Shown one piece after another: positions 1 through 5,460 of a DNA stretch of 7,907 bases (position 1 is its first letter; each line of letters begins with the position of its first letter). The notes beneath the pieces are model-generated. The model was not told the DNA's origin. It worked only from the letters and a program-made list of their open reading frames with translations, and made no database searches. The stretch spans positions 1 through 7,907 of the forward strand of contig CALZJY010000082.1 in the NCBI GenBank assembly GCA_945787925.1, read 5' to 3'. Both the position numbers and the translations under genes were made by a program. The stretch is from an uncultured Anaerosporobacter sp. Lineage in GTDB: Bacteria; Bacillota; Clostridia; Lachnospirales; Lachnospiraceae.

Positions 1-69
1 AAAGCGCTATTCCAGTTTGAATTTACGAATAAAGGAAATAACGCATTTGAAAAATTAGGCAATTTGTAG
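1..69 (+). CDS. Possible 3' end of an upstream gene (partial)
   Basis: Frame 1 is open from the window edge for 22 codons and ends with TAG at 67-69. The peptide has a protein-like composition (ends FEKLGNL), but no family is recognisable. An open frame this short could easily arise by chance. If it is real, the next gene's -35 element (47-52) lies inside its last codons and no terminator separates the two genes. Confidence 0.25.
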   Translation, partial: KALFQFEFTNKGNNAFEKLGNL

Positions 70-75
70 TATAAT
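47..75 (+). promoter_or_regulatory. Sigma-A promoter of the nucleotidyltransferase-comF unit
   Basis: TTGAAA at 47-52 and TATAAT at 70-75 are separated by 17 bp. This is one mismatch in the -35 and none in the -10. Transcription would start near 82, giving a leader of about 40 nt before the ATG at 124. Confidence 0.8.
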
Positions 76-82
76 AGCGTTA

Positions 83-108
83 TTGCGAATATATATATAT
101 TATTGCAA
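83..108 (+). repeat. AT-rich inverted repeat at the start of the leader
   Basis: TTGC (83-86) and GCAA (105-108) flank the 14-bp palindrome AATATATATATATT (88-101). The element starts at about the predicted transcription start and ends in the bases just before the Shine-Dalgarno sequence (107-114). It could be a 5' leader hairpin or an operator. It could also be only an AT run. Confidence 0.35.
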
Positions 109-123
109 AAGGAGAATAATAAT

Positions 124-1026
124 ATGAATTGTACATTAGTTATTATGGCGGCAGGTATGGGCAGCCGTTTCGGAGGAATCAAGCAATTAGAGCCAGTAGG
201 ACCAAGTGGCGAAATTATCATGGATTACTCTGTATACGCTGCTAAAAAAGCTGGATTTACGAAAGTGGTATTTATCATTCGTCGTGACATCGAAGAAGCT
301 TTCAAAGAAGCGATTGGAAACCGTATGGCGAAAGAAATCGAAGTGGAATATGTATTCCAGGACATGGAAGCGCTTCCAGAGGGCTATGAAGTACCAACTG
401 GCAGAACAAAACCATGGGGAACTGGTCAAGCAATCCTTTCTATCAAAGGAACTGTAAATGAACCATTTGCTGTAATTAATGCAGACGATTATTACGGAGA
501 AGAAGGATTTAAGAAAATCTGCGACTTCTTAAAAAATGCAAAATCTACTGCGGACAAATACAACATCTGCATGGTAGGCTTCGAACTAGGCAATACACTA
601 AGTGACAATGGTGCAGTTACACGTGGTGTATGCGAAGTAAACGAAGAAAATAAATTAGTTGATATCTGTGAAACAAGTGGAATTGAAAAAGTGGACGGAG
701 TAATCAAATCAGATATCGAAGGACAAGGCTTACAAGATACAACACCTGTATCTATGAACATGTGGGGCTTCACACCAGAATTCTTAAATGAATTAGAAGG
801 AAGATTCGCAAGCTTCTTAGATCAGATTGAAGGAAATGAATTAAAGGCTGAATACTTACTTCCAACAATCGTGGGAGACTTAATTGAAGAAGGAAAAGCA
901 GATGTAACAGTACTTTCTTCTTCTGATAAATGGTTTGGTGTAACTTATAAAGAAGACAAACAAGTGGTAGTAGATAGCTTTGCGAAACTTGTAGAAGAAG
1001 GCGTATATCCTAAGAAGTTATTCTAG
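124..1026 (+). CDS. Sugar-phosphate nucleotidyltransferase family protein
   Basis: This 300-residue cytosolic protein has the GT-A-like fold signature of NTP transferases, which join a nucleoside triphosphate to a sugar phosphate to make a nucleotide sugar. Visible motifs are the nucleotide-binding loop AAGMGSRFGG at residues 9-18 with K20, PWGTGQA at 97-103 (base/sugar contact), NADDYYG at 119-125 (the Asp residues are the expected metal site), and WFGVTY at 270-275. The start is set at ATG 124 because AAAAGGAG at 107-114 sits 9 nt upstream; the TTG at 103 lies before that site. It heads a unit with comF, 26 bp downstream and with no terminator between. The nucleotide and sugar specificity cannot be read from the sequence. 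It resembles glucose-1-phosphate uridylyl/thymidylyltransferases only in general form. Confidence 0.88.
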   Translation: MNCTLVIMAAGMGSRFGGIKQLEPVGPSGEIIMDYSVYAAKKAGFTKVVFIIRRDIEEAFKEAIGNRMAKEIEVEYVFQDMEALPEGYEVPTGRTKPWGTGQAILSIKGTVNEPFAVINADDYYGEEGFKKICDFLKNAKSTADKYNICMVGFELGNTLSDNGAVTRGVCEVNEENKLVDICETSGIEKVDGVIKSDIEGQGLQDTTPVSMNMWGFTPEFLNELEGRFASFLDQIEGNELKAEYLLPTIVGDLIEEGKADVTVLSSSDKWFGVTYKEDKQVVVDSFAKLVEEGVYPKKLF

Positions 1027-1052
1027 GAAAAAGCCGAAATAATAGGGAGAAT

Positions 1053-1778
1053 GTGTTGAGGATAGCAAGGACGTTGTTAGAACTTATATATCCAAAACGG
1101 TGTCCGATCTGTGAACGGATCGTTCTTCCAAAAGGAGCATTTATCTGCGCGAAGTGCTATGAAGAACTTCAGTGGGTAAATGCTCCTTATTGTATGAAGT
1201 GCGGAAAGCCGATTCATGATCCCACCAAGGAATATTGCTATGATTGTGAAAGTAAGACATTTCATTATGAATATGGATATGGAATGTGGGTCTATGATGA
1301 AAAAATAAGGCGTTCCATCGTAGGATTCAAATATAAGAACCGTAAGGAGTATGCGGAGTTTTATGTCAATGAATTGGTACGCGGGTATGCCGATAAGATT
1401 GGCCGTATGGGAGTGGAGTGTATTGTTCCTGTTCCCATCCATAAGAGGCGATATCGGCAGCGTGGATATAACCAGGCCGCCATATTGGCAAAGAAATTAG
1501 GGGAACGTCTTGGCATCGAAGTAGAGGAGGAGGCTTTAATTCGATGTAAATATACGATGCCTCAAAAAAACTTGAGTGATAGGGAACGGCTTAAGAATTT
1601 GGAGCAGGCATTTCGGGTAAATCAAAAGAGAATAGAGAAATATCGTGGAAAGCGAGTCCTGCTACTAGATGATATTTATACAACCGGAAGTACGATTGAG
1701 GCATGTGCCAAAGTGTTGAAAGGTGCAGGGGTAGATAAGGTGTATTATATTAGTCTGTGTATCGGAAGAGGATATTAG
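1053..1778 (+). CDS. ComF family phosphoribosyltransferase-like protein
   Basis: This is a 241-residue protein with ComF architecture. The N-terminal zinc-binding region has four Cys pairs: CPIC 17-20, CAKC 32-35, CMKC 47-50 and CYDC 62-65. The middle holds VPVPIHKRRYRQRGYNQ (125-141). The type I phosphoribosyltransferase PRPP loop VLLLDDIYTTGST lies at 202-214. In naturally competent bacteria ComF is a cytosolic factor needed for DNA uptake or its follow-up; in non-competent Clostridia the role is unclear. The start is uncertain. GTG at 1053 lies only 3 nt after GGGAG (1045-1049), whereas TTG at 1056 has a better 6-nt spacing and gives 240 residues. It is probably co-transcribed with the nucleotidyltransferase. 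It uses more G-ending and CGG/GGG-type codons than that gene, suggesting lower expression. Confidence 0.92.
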   Translation: MLRIARTLLELIYPKRCPICERIVLPKGAFICAKCYEELQWVNAPYCMKCGKPIHDPTKEYCYDCESKTFHYEYGYGMWVYDEKIRRSIVGFKYKNRKEYAEFYVNELVRGYADKIGRMGVECIVPVPIHKRRYRQRGYNQAAILAKKLGERLGIEVEEEALIRCKYTMPQKNLSDRERLKNLEQAFRVNQKRIEKYRGKRVLLLDDIYTTGSTIEACAKVLKGAGVDKVYYISLCIGRGY

Positions 1779-1814
1779 CAGGAAGGTAACAAGGCTCGGG
1801 CTCGAGAATAGGAT

Positions 1815-1852
1815 GAAAAAAATCCCCCTTTTAGGCAACTAAGAGGGGGATT
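1815..1852 (-). terminator. Intrinsic terminator between convergent comF and cvfB
   Basis: AATCCCCCT (1821-1829) pairs with AGGGGGATT (1844-1852), and pairing extends inward toward a short GGCAAC loop. On the - strand the stem is followed by the T-run complementary to the A-run at 1815-1820, so it fits best as the cvfB terminator. On the + strand only TTCTATCTTA follows, so it may serve comF more weakly. Confidence 0.85.
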
Positions 1853-1857
1853 CTATC

Positions 1858-2706
1858 TTATAAAAGGTAAGTTCCTTTTTCGTCCTGACGAATTTTATTT
1901 TCTTTCATTAGACGGCCAAGGGCACGTTTGAATGCATTCTTGCTTAAGTTGAATTCTTCCTTGATTGCATCAGGAGCAGATTTATCATGGAATGGAAGGA
2001 ATCCGTTGTTTGCATTTAATGCATTTAGGATGATCATCGCATCTTTATCCATTTGTACGTGTGCTTTTTCACGTAAGCTTAAGTCTAGTTTACCGTCTTG
2101 TTTTACAGATGCGACACGGGCTTCGATTGTTTGGCCAACGCGTACTGGACGGAATAATTCGTTTCTAGAGATTAAGGCAGAGAATTTTTCATCTACTGCA
2201 ACGAAAGCACCGAATTGTTCGCTGATTTCATATACCATACCAGATACTTTATCATCTTTCTTGTATGGAGAATCTTTACGTAAGTATTCGTATACTTTCA
2301 TGGTAGCACAAAGGCGGTTACTCTTATCTACATAAAGTGTAACTAAGGCTTGTTCGCCTTGTTTTACTTTATCTGTCTGTTCTTTGAAAGGAAGGAATAA
2401 ATCCTTTGCAAGTCCCCAGTCTAAGAAAGCACCAATGTTGCCGACTTCTTTTACGTTAAGTTTTGCAACTTGTCCCATCATAAGTTTTGGAGTGGTTGTA
2501 GTAGCGATTAAACGGTCTTCGCTATCTTTGTAAATAAATACGTTGATGGCATCTCCGACTTTTGTGTGTTCTGGCACTTGGCTCTTTGGAAGAAGTACTT
2601 TGTTGTTGGAATCTTCACTTGTAGCAAGATATACACCGAAATCTGTAGTTTTTACTACAAGAAGAGTTTGTTGCTCACCAAGTGTGATAGTTTTGTTTAT
2701 AGTCAT
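1858..2706 (-). CDS. cvfB: CvfB family S1 RNA-binding protein
   Basis: This 282-residue cytosolic protein matches the CvfB/YitL family, in which S1-type OB folds bind RNA and a C-terminal winged helix completes the fold. In Staphylococcus aureus CvfB affects virulence gene expression and RNA metabolism. S1-like units lie at about residues 1-72, 76-137 (GNIGAFLDWGLAKDLFLP) and 152-212 (EQFGAFVAVDEKFSALIS, ending KLDLSLR). A winged-helix tail lies at about 220-282 (NLSKNAFKRALGRLMKENKI). The length is normal for the family. The ribosome binding site AAGGAG (2716-2721 on the + strand) overlaps the stop codon of the thioesterase gene upstream, with 13 bp between the genes. The two are therefore one transcript and probably translationally coupled. 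The target RNAs are unknown. Confidence 0.93.
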   Translation of the reverse strand: MTINKTITLGEQQTLLVVKTTDFGVYLATSEDSNNKVLLPKSQVPEHTKVGDAINVFIYKDSEDRLIATTTTPKLMMGQVAKLNVKEVGNIGAFLDWGLAKDLFLPFKEQTDKVKQGEQALVTLYVDKSNRLCATMKVYEYLRKDSPYKKDDKVSGMVYEISEQFGAFVAVDEKFSALISRNELFRPVRVGQTIEARVASVKQDGKLDLSLREKAHVQMDKDAMIILNALNANNGFLPFHDKSAPDAIKEEFNLSKNAFKRALGRLMKENKIRQDEKGTYLL

Positions 2707-2719
2707 TTGGTAAATCTCC

Positions 2720-3427
2720 TTATTTCTTTATAAAAATGATAACACAGTAAGGGGTATCGTTTTTGTCTGCAAGTACCCCCGTACAAGAGTCATCGTTATT
2801 TGTAACTTTAGGAGTGATCAAATCTCCAAGCATTGCAGATTTTCGATATTCTGCACGCATTTCTTTGATTTCAAAATGTTCTGGCAAGTATTCTGCCGCC
2901 ATTTTAATATATTGACCATTGTTTACATGGTTATTCGTATCCAGATTGCTTTTTGTCACAGAAAAAGGCTCATAGGAAGTAAGCGGTGAAGAAATCGCGA
3001 TCTTTCTTGGCGCTTTTTCCATAGGATAGGCTTCTTCTAGTGGGTAGCCAGCAAACAGTTCTGGATCTACTTTGCAAGGGCGCATGCGCGTCAGGTCCAT
3101 CAGTACCCATAAGGAATCTGCTACGGCAAGCACTTCGCCTTCTTCTGTTTCTAGAAGGTAGTTGCGGCGTGCAAACATAGACTTAAATTCATATGGCCAT
3201 GTGCTGACCTTAATGGATTCGCCCAACTTAGGAAAACGATGGATTACAATCTGCCAGTTGGTAATGACCCATGCCAGATTCCTGCTCTCTAAAAAATCAA
3301 ACCCTAGATTTAAAGATTCGGATTGAAAAGTAGAGCAATCTTGGAAATAATTAATGATTCCAGCTAAATCTAGCTTTTTGTTCGGATCAATCTCGCTGTA
3401 ACGAACTCGACTATTGAATAAATACAT
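2720..3427 (-). CDS. Acyl-ACP thioesterase (FatA/FatB-like)
   Basis: This 235-residue protein is of the bacterial acyl-ACP thioesterase family, which hydrolyses fatty acyl-ACP to free fatty acid and ACP in the cytosol. It has two hotdog folds, about residues 1-125 and 150-235. The second carries DTNNHVNN at 163-170, matching the plant FatA/FatB catalytic segment; Asp163, Asn165 and His167 are the expected catalytic residues. The following AEYR at 192-195 matches the conserved Glu-Tyr-Arg segment. The ATG at 3427 has AAAGGAG about 7 nt upstream. It is the first gene of an operon with cvfB. A link between fatty-acid release and the RNA-binding partner is not evident. Chain-length preference cannot be inferred. 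Confidence 0.9.
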   Translation of the reverse strand: MYLFNSRVRYSEIDPNKKLDLAGIINYFQDCSTFQSESLNLGFDFLESRNLAWVITNWQIVIHRFPKLGESIKVSTWPYEFKSMFARRNYLLETEEGEVLAVADSLWVLMDLTRMRPCKVDPELFAGYPLEEAYPMEKAPRKIAISSPLTSYEPFSVTKSNLDTNNHVNNGQYIKMAAEYLPEHFEIKEMRAEYRKSAMLGDLITPKVTNNDDSCTGVLADKNDTPYCVIIFIKK

Positions 3428-3458
3428 AACGAACTCCTTTGTTTATGACATGAGTTCC

Positions 3459-3486
3459 ATTATAGCATCTTATAGGAAAAATACAA
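3459..3486 (-). promoter_or_regulatory. Promoter of the thioesterase-cvfB operon
   Basis: On the - strand TTGTAT (3486-3481) and TATAAT (3464-3459) are 16 bp apart. The -10 is preceded by TGC, an extended -10. The predicted start is near 3452, about 25 nt before the ATG. Confidence 0.7.
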
Positions 3487-3514
3487 TAGAAATAGGGGAG
3501 AATGACAACTGTAC

Positions 3515-3543
3515 TGGTTTTTTGTGGATAATAAGTATATAAT
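3515..3543 (+). promoter_or_regulatory. Promoter of ridA-CPBP unit
   Basis: TATAAT at 3538-3543 is a perfect -10. The best -35 at 17 bp is TGGTTT (3515-3520), which is poor. The spacer contains a perfect DnaA box (3523-3531). A weak -35 fits a promoter whose output depends on another factor, but this is inference. Confidence 0.55.
3523..3531 (-). promoter_or_regulatory. Perfect DnaA box in the ridA promoter
   Basis: TGTGGATAA is the exact reverse complement of the DnaA-box consensus TTATCCACA. It lies between the -35 and -10 of the ridA promoter, so bound DnaA would block that promoter. Binding is inferred from sequence only. Confidence 0.55.
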
Positions 3544-3572
3544 AAAAAGAAAACTAAAAGGAGTATGACAAG

Positions 3573-3950
3573 ATGAAACGAGTGATTAGCACAGATCAAG
3601 CACCACAAGCAATTGGACCATATTCGCAAGCAATCGAAGTAAACAACATGGTATTTACTTCCGGTGTTATTTCCATTGACCCAAAAACAAATACATTAGT
3701 TGCGGGAACAATCGAAGAGCAGACAGAACAAGTACTTAGTAACTTAAAGAACTTATTAGAAGCAGCAGGGACTTCTATGGATAATGTAGTGAAGACTGTA
3801 GTATTCATTAAGAACATGGATGACTTTGCAACAGTAAATGAAATCTATGCAAACTATTTTACGAAAGACTGTCCTGCAAGATCTTGTGTAGAAGTAGCGA
3901 GATTGCCTAAGGACGTATTAATTGAAGTAGAAGCAATTGCAGTAAAATAA
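3573..3950 (+). CDS. ridA: RidA family reactive enamine/imine deaminase
   Basis: This 125-residue protein has the full length of the RidA (YjgF/YER057c/UK114) family. These are small cytosolic trimeric enzymes that hydrolyse reactive enamine/imine intermediates, such as those released by PLP-dependent threonine dehydratase, to keto acids and ammonia. Visible signatures are IGPYSQA (14-20), SGVISIDP (30-37), and the C-terminal CPARSCVEVARLPKDVLIEVEAIA (100-123). Arg103 is the expected substrate-carboxylate-binding Arg, and Glu120 aligns with the conserved Glu. Val32 stands where many relatives have Gln in the SGQ motif. The start is clear: ATG 3573 is 9 nt after AAAAGGAG (3556-3563). The CPBP protease gene follows after 34 bp. 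Confidence 0.94.
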   Translation: MKRVISTDQAPQAIGPYSQAIEVNNMVFTSGVISIDPKTNTLVAGTIEEQTEQVLSNLKNLLEAAGTSMDNVVKTVVFIKNMDDFATVNEIYANYFTKDCPARSCVEVARLPKDVLIEVEAIAVK

Positions 3951-3984
3951 TTGGCTGCATGACAGCACAGGGAGGGGCATCTGT

Positions 3985-4935
3985 TTGGATTTAAGAGAAC
4001 ATGTAAAACAAGGAAACCGCTTATATCTAGCCATTATTCTTACGTATATCGTGCTGAATATGGGGGTTCAAGTAATTGCTGGCGCATTTCACGTTAGGTT
4101 TACGTATCTACAATTATTATTAATTGCACAAATCGGATATGCGTCTCCGGCAATCGTATATGTGGCAAAGAAAAAGCAACCACTAAGGGAATGCATACGG
4201 CTAAAGAAGTTAAATCTATTGACGGTAGTGTCATTGGTGGTATTTGCATTTTCCGTCATGCCGCTTATGACATTACTAAATATGCTGTCCTTGTTGATTA
4301 GTAGAAACCATATCCAGGCTACGGTAGATGGCATGTTGAATCAGACGAACTTCTTTGCTTGTCTGTTTGCCATTGGAATTTTACCAGCTATTTTAGAGGA
4401 ATTTGTTTATCGTGGAGCCATTTACAACCAGCATAGAAAAGGAAGTGTGATAAAAGCCATCCTTTGCAGCGGATTGTTTTTCGGACTCCTTCATATGAAT
4501 ATCAATCAATTTTCCTATGCGTTCGCAATGGGAATCGTATTAGCACTCGTAGTAGAGGCGACGGGATCCATCTTAGGAGCGATAATCGTCCATGGGACGA
4601 TTAATGGATTTTCCGTAACAATTAGCAAGTTACAGCCATATTTTGAAGCGAAGATGCAGAATGCGACAGGAAAGGCAATCGATGCCGCTGCAAGTGTGTC
4701 GAGAGAGTCCATTCTAGCCGTGCTTCCAAGTTATGTTGGATTGGCAGTCATTGCGACATTGTTTGCAGGCTTTTTACTATTATTAATCATGAAATACAAT
4801 GACAGGTTAGACCACTTAATAAAAAGGCTGAAGTCATCAACCGAAGAGAAAAGCGTTCCGTTCCTAGACGTTTCTTTCGTCTTAGCAGTATCAATTGCAG
4901 TTGGACTTATGCTGGCTCAGGAATTTTTGATGTAA
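3985..4935 (+). CDS. CPBP family intramembrane glutamic endopeptidase
   Basis: This is a 316-residue polytopic membrane protein of the CPBP (CAAX protease/Abi) family. The three catalytic motifs are intact: EEFVYR at 138-143 (Glu138/Glu139, Arg143), FGLLH at 166-170 (His170) and HGTIN at 203-207 (His203, Asn207). Hydrophobic spans are seen near residues 13-34, 40-61, 78-105, 123-137, 155-170, 176-213, 243-269 and 294-314. The start is TTG at 3985, 8 nt after GGAGGG (3971-3976). The next in-frame ATG (residue 26) would fall inside the first membrane span. Bacterial members act in prenylated-peptide or bacteriocin maturation, self-immunity, or unknown membrane proteolysis. No bacteriocin precursor is seen nearby, so the substrate is unknown. 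It probably shares a transcript with ridA. Confidence 0.9.
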   Translation: MDLREHVKQGNRLYLAIILTYIVLNMGVQVIAGAFHVRFTYLQLLLIAQIGYASPAIVYVAKKKQPLRECIRLKKLNLLTVVSLVVFAFSVMPLMTLLNMLSLLISRNHIQATVDGMLNQTNFFACLFAIGILPAILEEFVYRGAIYNQHRKGSVIKAILCSGLFFGLLHMNINQFSYAFAMGIVLALVVEATGSILGAIIVHGTINGFSVTISKLQPYFEAKMQNATGKAIDAAASVSRESILAVLPSYVGLAVIATLFAGFLLLLIMKYNDRLDHLIKRLKSSTEEKSVPFLDVSFVLAVSIAVGLMLAQEFLM

Positions 4936-4940
4936 GAAAG

Positions 4941-4990
4941 GCCCAGTAAGAGAAATGAAGTATACTTCATATGCTCTTGCTGGGCTTTTT
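4941..4990 (+). terminator. Long intrinsic terminator after the CPBP gene, possibly bidirectional
   Basis: GCCCAGTAAGAG (4941-4952) pairs with CTCTTGCTGGGC (4974-4985) with one T:G pair. Above a small internal loop, the perfect palindrome ATGAAGTATACTTCAT (4955-4970) forms a second stem with a TATA loop. TTTTT follows at 4986-4990. The - strand gene yjfB converges from the other side (stop at 5022), and on that strand CTTTCTT follows the stem, so it may also stop yjfB. Confidence 0.9.
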
Positions 4991-5021
4991 GCATAAAGAA
5001 AACAAATTGGCAAAGGTTGAA

Positions 5022-5201
5022 TTAAATGGATAGATTGATGTTGTGCCCACGTAAGGGATCAAGGTTTGGTTCTTCTAATAGCTTTGCCATTGCAGTGCCA
5101 GTTGCTTCTGCCTGGTCAAGGCTTTTTGCCAGAACTGCAGTACCAACGTTGTTTAGTAACTCGGCTTGGCTCATTGCCATAGAAAGTCCTACGATGTCCA
5201 T
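5022..5201 (-). CDS. yjfB: YjfB family putative motility protein
   Basis: A 59-residue - strand gene runs from ATG at 5201-5199 to TAA at 5024-5022. A perfect Shine-Dalgarno AAGGAGGT (5215-5208) lies 6 nt before the start. The protein begins MDIVGLSMAMSQAELLNNVG, continues with TAVLAKSLDQAEATGTAM at 21-38, and ends GHNINLSI. This matches the short YjfB family: an MDI-L-MAMSQ start, a helical middle, and a conserved NI-L-I-type end. In Bacillus, yjfB belongs to the sigma-D (motility) regulon; its biochemical role is not established. There is no signal peptide or membrane span. A sigma-28-like -10 lies about 34 bp upstream. The gene stands alone between CPBP and the NlpC/P60 gene. Confidence 0.85.
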   Translation of the reverse strand: MDIVGLSMAMSQAELLNNVGTAVLAKSLDQAEATGTAMAKLLEEPNLDPLRGHNINLSI

Positions 5202-5234
5202 AAAGATACCTCCTTTGTAATTAGGATATAAATA

Positions 5235-5262
5235 GTATCGGTAGGAAGAAGAACATGGATTA
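5235..5262 (-). promoter_or_regulatory. Possible sigma-28 (SigD/FliA-type) promoter of yjfB
   Basis: On the - strand CCGATAC (5241-5235) matches six of seven bases of the sigma-D -10 consensus CCGATAT. A TAAA-like TAAT (5262-5259) lies 17 bp upstream, about two bases beyond the usual 14-16. No good sigma-A promoter was found in this stretch. The motility-linked product supports the call, but spacing weakens it. Confidence 0.4.
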
Positions 5263-5320
5263 GAAATATTGCAAAATAATTAACAACTATGAACTGAAAA
5301 GTGACAAAAACAGTCAAAAA

Positions 5321-5329
5321 TGTGGATAA
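5321..5329 (-). promoter_or_regulatory. Perfect DnaA box in the yjfB/NlpC intergenic region
   Basis: TGTGGATAA is an exact DnaA-box match in the 259-bp divergent region. It lies 35 bp upstream of the -35 of the NlpC/P60 promoter. Its regulatory role is unknown. Confidence 0.5.
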
Positions 5330-5364
5330 GCTACAAAAAAATAGTATGATATACTAGTGTTTTA

Positions 5365-5393
5365 TTGACATTCGCACCTTTTCTTGGTATACT
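5365..5393 (+). promoter_or_regulatory. Strong sigma-A promoter of the NlpC/P60 gene
   Basis: Consensus TTGACA (5365-5370) and TATACT (5388-5393) are 17 bp apart. TGG precedes the -10, making it an extended -10. The start is expected near 5400, giving a leader of about 60 nt. Confidence 0.88.
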
Positions 5394-5399
5394 ACAGTT

Positions 5400-5447
5400 A
5401 ATTTATTTAACAAATTTGTAATATTTAATATAAACTATTAATAAATT
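5400..5447 (+). repeat. AT-only inverted repeat and palindrome in the NlpC/P60 leader
   Basis: AATTTATT (5400-5407) is complementary to AATAAATT (5440-5447), the latter abutting the Shine-Dalgarno sequence. The perfect 10-bp palindrome ACAAATTTGT (5410-5419) lies between them, just downstream of the predicted start. It could be an operator or a weak leader stem, or chance in AT-rich DNA. Confidence 0.25.
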
Positions 5448-5460
5448 GGAGGAACATAGG

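Noticed and set aside
1051..1059. ATG-TGT-TGA mini frame before comF
   Set aside because: It codes two residues and overlaps the comF start. The ComF frame itself uses GTG 1053 or TTG 1056.
5026..5220. 64-codon open frame on the + strand
   Set aside because: It is the mirror of the yjfB gene. The - strand has the perfect Shine-Dalgarno sequence and a recognisable protein.
5446..5460. TTG start extending the NlpC/P60 protein by five residues
   Set aside because: It overlaps the GGAGG ribosome binding site. The ATG at 5461 has proper spacing and gives a normal signal peptide.
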